A DNA stretch of 6,190 nt from an uncultured Clostridia bacterium (lineage in GTDB: Bacteria > Bacillota > Clostridia > Peptostreptococcales > Anaerovoracaceae): assembly GCA_934278965.1 (NCBI GenBank), contig CAKQWL010000012.1, forward strand, positions 1 through 6,190, written 5' to 3'. The notes beneath the pieces were generated by a model, which had not been told where the DNA came from, ran no database searches, and saw only the letters and a program-made list of their open reading frames with translations. Shown piece by piece: positions 3,979 through 6,190 of the stretch. Position 1 is the first letter of the stretch, and every line of letters starts with the position of its first letter. The translations under genes were made by a program, and so were the position numbers.

Positions 3979-5862
3979 TTATTCGCAAATTACCGCGCCG
4001 AAATTGCAGCTTGCCTGACACGCGCCGCACTTGATGCACTTTGCCGGATCGATCACGAACGGACTCTTCACTTCGCCGCTGATTGCTCCTACAGGGCATT
4101 TCCGCGAGCAGAGTGAGCATCCCTTACATTTTTCCGGATCGATCTTGAATGTTTTGAGTGCACTGCATACGCCGGCCGGACATTTCTTGTCCACGACATG
4201 CGCAATATACTCATTTCTGAAATATTTGAGTGTCGAAAGCACCGGGTTCGCCGCTGTTTTTCCAAGGCCGCAAAGCGCCGTCTTGGAAACGGTATCCGCC
4301 AATTCCTCCAGAAGGTCAATATCTTCCATCGTCCCGTTGCCGGCAACGATTCTCTCCAGGATTTCCCGCATGCGTTTTGTTCCTTCACGGCATGGCACGC
4401 ACTTTCCGCAGGATTCATTCTGTGTGAAATTCATAAAGAAACGCGCAACTTCCACCATGCAGGTATGCTCGTCCATCACGACAAGACCGCCGGAACCGAT
4501 CATCGCTCCTACCTTTTTCAGGGAATCGAAGTCCAGTACAAAATCCAGCTGATCTTCCCCGAAGGTCAGACATCCGCCGGAAGGTCCTCCGATCTGAACC
4601 GCCTTGAATTTTTCATCATTCTTAATGCCGCCGCCGATATCGAAGATGATCTCCCGCAGAGTTGCACCCATCGGGATTTCCACAAGACCTGTATTCTTGA
4701 CATTTCCGGTGATCGCAAACGCTTTCGTTCCCGGGCTGGTCTCCGTTCCGATCGAACGATACCAGTCCACACCGTGCGAAATGATCAAAGGAACATTCGC
4801 GAAAGTTTCAACATTGTTCAGTACCGTCGGTTTACCGAACAGTCCCGCCTCTACCGTACGAGGCGGCTTTACGCGCGGCATTCCGCGGTCGCCCTCGATC
4901 GACGCCGTCAGCGCACTTCCTTCTCCGCATACAAAAGCACCGGCACCCTGGTTGATATGCATCCGGAAAGAGAAGCCTGTTCCGAGCATGCTGTCTCCGA
5001 GAATTCCGTATGCCTCCGCCTCTTCGATTGCACGCTTCAGTCTCTTCACAGCCAGCGGATACTCTGCCCGAACATACATGTATCCATCATGCGCGTCCGC
5101 TGCAAGTCCTGCGATCATCATGCCTTCAAGCATCCGGTGCGGATTTCCCTCCATGATGCTTCGATCCATGAACGCACCCGGGTCCCCTTCATCGCCGTTG
5201 CAGACGATATAACGGATCGGCTCCTTCTGCTTTCTTACCTGACTCCACTTCTTGCCGGCCGGATAACCGCCGCCGCCGCGTCCGCGCAGTCCGGAGCGTT
5301 CGATTTCATCACAGATTTCTTCACCGGTCATTTCAAATAAAGCACGCTCCAGTGCCTCATATCCGCCCTCCGCGATGTACTCCCGGATGGAATCCGCGTC
5401 GATCTGTCCGCACTGACCGAGAACAATTCGTGTCTGCTTTTCATAGAACGGAATATCAAACTGCTTCTCGTAGGTCTTTCCGTTCTGCTGGAAAAAGAGT
5501 CTTTCCACCGTTTCCCCGTGCATGACCGTCTTTTCCACGATTTCTTCACAATCCGAAACGGAGACCTTCAAATAAAGCCAGCCCATCGGCTCAATCTTTA
5601 CAAGCGGTCCCATCTCGCAGAATCCGTGACATCCGCTCTTTTTTACGCCGATCGAATCATGATCTACTTCTTCTTCCAGCTCGATACTGACCGGCAGACC
5701 TTTTTCATTACAAATATCAATCAATCTCTGATATACATCCAGACTTCCGCCTGCTACGCAGCCGGTTCCCGCACAGACCAGGATGCGGATCTTCTGGGCG
5801 GAAAGCGCTTCCCTGCAATTTTTCCGGAGCGCATTCAATTCTTCTCTTGTTTTTACTAACAC
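3979..5862 (-). CDS. hydB: NuoF-like flavoprotein subunit HydB (HndC type) of the trimeric hydrogenase
   Basis: Binds FMN and NAD(P)(H) and passes electrons between the nucleotide, HydA and probably ferredoxin. The 627 residues match HydB-type subunits. The N-terminal thioredoxin-like [2Fe-2S] domain has C30, C35, C78 and C82. The NuoF core has GLRGRGGGGYPAGKKW (191-206, FMN site), CNGDEGDPGAF (221-231) and FVCGEGSALTASIEG (310-324). The SLBB segment lies about 380-430. A [4Fe-4S] motif is formed by C485, C488, C491 and C531. The C-terminal 2x[4Fe-4S] domain has C579/C582/C585/C589 and C609/C612/C615/C619. C468, H555, C561 and C566 may form a metal site. The second Glu of the usual CGEET motif is Gly315. 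The start is GTG at 5862, supported by AGGAGG 9 nt upstream, and it overlaps the hydC stop by 7 nt. Function in the complex is secure; cofactor preference is not. Confidence 0.96.
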   Translation of the reverse strand: MLVKTREELNALRKNCREALSAQKIRILVCAGTGCVAGGSLDVYQRLIDICNEKGLPVSIELEEEVDHDSIGVKKSGCHGFCEMGPLVKIEPMGWLYLKVSVSDCEEIVEKTVMHGETVERLFFQQNGKTYEKQFDIPFYEKQTRIVLGQCGQIDADSIREYIAEGGYEALERALFEMTGEEICDEIERSGLRGRGGGGYPAGKKWSQVRKQKEPIRYIVCNGDEGDPGAFMDRSIMEGNPHRMLEGMMIAGLAADAHDGYMYVRAEYPLAVKRLKRAIEEAEAYGILGDSMLGTGFSFRMHINQGAGAFVCGEGSALTASIEGDRGMPRVKPPRTVEAGLFGKPTVLNNVETFANVPLIISHGVDWYRSIGTETSPGTKAFAITGNVKNTGLVEIPMGATLREIIFDIGGGIKNDEKFKAVQIGGPSGGCLTFGEDQLDFVLDFDSLKKVGAMIGSGGLVVMDEHTCMVEVARFFMNFTQNESCGKCVPCREGTKRMREILERIVAGNGTMEDIDLLEELADTVSKTALCGLGKTAANPVLSTLKYFRNEYIAHVVDKKCPAGVCSALKTFKIDPEKCKGCSLCSRKCPVGAISGEVKSPFVIDPAKCIKCGACQASCNFGAVICE

Positions 5863-6190
5863 TCTACCTTGCCCTCCTTGATATCGCTGATCAGCTGCTC
5901 TGCCTTCTCCGGTGTCATTGACGGAAAGACCTTATCATTTACCGTCAGCACCGGCGCGAGACCGCAGGCACCAAGACATGATACCGTTTCCACCGTGAAC
6001 AGCATATCGTCCGTCGTCGGTTTTTCCTCACTGAGGCCCAGGATTTCGCGTACCTTCGTCAAAATCGGAATCGATTTCCGAACATGACATGCCGTACCGT
6101 CACAAATTTTAATGACATACTGCCCCTTCGCATTCAGTGAAAAGTTCTCGTAAAAGGTCGCTACGGAGAAAACCTTTGCAACACTGATGC
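5856..6190 (-). CDS. hydC: NuoE-like [2Fe-2S] subunit HydC (HndA type), 5' end outside the window
   Basis: A thioredoxin-fold [2Fe-2S] protein that accompanies the NuoF-like flavoprotein. 110 codons are visible, and about 50 N-terminal residues should lie beyond the window edge given the usual length near 160. The visible part has VFSVATFYENFSL and then KICDGTACHVRKS, the standard NuoE pattern. Cluster ligands, numbered from the first complete visible codon, are C29 and C34 (CDGTAC) and C71 and C75 (CLGAC). GLAPVLTVND follows, as in the family. The frame runs unbroken from 6188, so an in-frame TTG at 6062 is internal and not the start. The stop TAG at 5858-5856 overlaps the GTG start of hydB. 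The subunit is needed in HydABC complexes, where it is thought to sit beside the FMN domain. Confidence 0.95.
   Translation of the reverse strand, partial: ISVAKVFSVATFYENFSLNAKGQYVIKICDGTACHVRKSIPILTKVREILGLSEEKPTTDDMLFTVETVSCLGACGLAPVLTVNDKVFPSMTPEKAEQLISDIKEGKVEC
5872..5878 (-). promoter_or_regulatory. Ribosome binding site deciding the GTG start of hydB
   Basis: AGGAGGG lies inside the 3' end of hydC, 9 nt before the GTG at 5862. It supports a non-ATG start and a stop-start overlap, hence probable translational coupling of hydC and hydB. Confidence 0.85.

Noticed and set aside
3037..4116. Plus-strand open frame of 359 codons opposite hydA
   Set aside because: Antisense shadow of a gene with intact catalytic motifs; no ribosome binding site and no recognisable domain.
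4198..5340. Plus-strand open frame of 380 codons opposite hydB
   Set aside because: Antisense shadow of hydB with no family features.
5856..6062. Short HydC starting at the TTG at 6062
   Set aside because: The frame and the NuoE motifs, including two cluster cysteines, continue upstream to the window edge.

Overview
The window comes from an anaerobic Gram-positive bacterium, most likely a member of the Clostridia (Firmicutes). The grounds are a trimeric [FeFe] hydrogenase of the HydABC type, ribosomal proteins S10, L3 and L4 in Firmicutes-like form, strong AGGAGG-type ribosome binding sites, and base composition near 50% GC by eye. No genus can be named from the sequence alone. Every supported gene lies on the minus strand, so transcription runs from high to low coordinates.

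Region 1 (about 6190 down to 2207) is the end of a hydrogenase operon, in the order hydC (5' end outside the window), hydB, hydA. hydC and hydB overlap by 7 nt and hydA follows 15 nt after hydB. A long hairpin with a T-tract at 2209-2248 ends the operon. HydC and HydB resemble the NuoE and NuoF subunits of complex I. Together with the H-cluster subunit HydA they make a soluble complex that couples H2 turnover to NAD(P)H and probably also to ferredoxin (electron bifurcation or confurcation). The cluster-binding cysteines of all three subunits are present, apart from the part of HydC that is not visible.

Region 2 (2265 down to 1710, about 550 nt) has no convincing gene. It holds the hydA terminator, about 170 nt of unassigned sequence, an AT-rich 14-bp palindrome, a probable promoter and a leader of about 270 nt in front of rpsJ. 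The leader carries a 34-nt hairpin and then a compact intrinsic-terminator-like hairpin. A competing pairing could disrupt that terminator. It looks like an attenuator for the ribosomal protein operon and is the most interesting undescribed element here.

Region 3 (1709 down to 1) is the start of the S10 operon: rpsJ (S10/NusE), rplC (L3), rplD (L4) and the first two codons of rplW (L23). The rpsJ-rplC spacer is 108 nt and contains hairpins. The other junctions are tight: 24 nt between rplC and rplD, and a TAATG overlap between rplD and rplW.

No mobile element, CRISPR array, tRNA or rRNA was seen. The points most worth checking are the S10 leader attenuator, an 8-mer that recurs in three non-coding segments, a Glu-to-Gly change in the nucleotide-binding motif of HydB, and a likely metal-binding Cys/His set in HydB.
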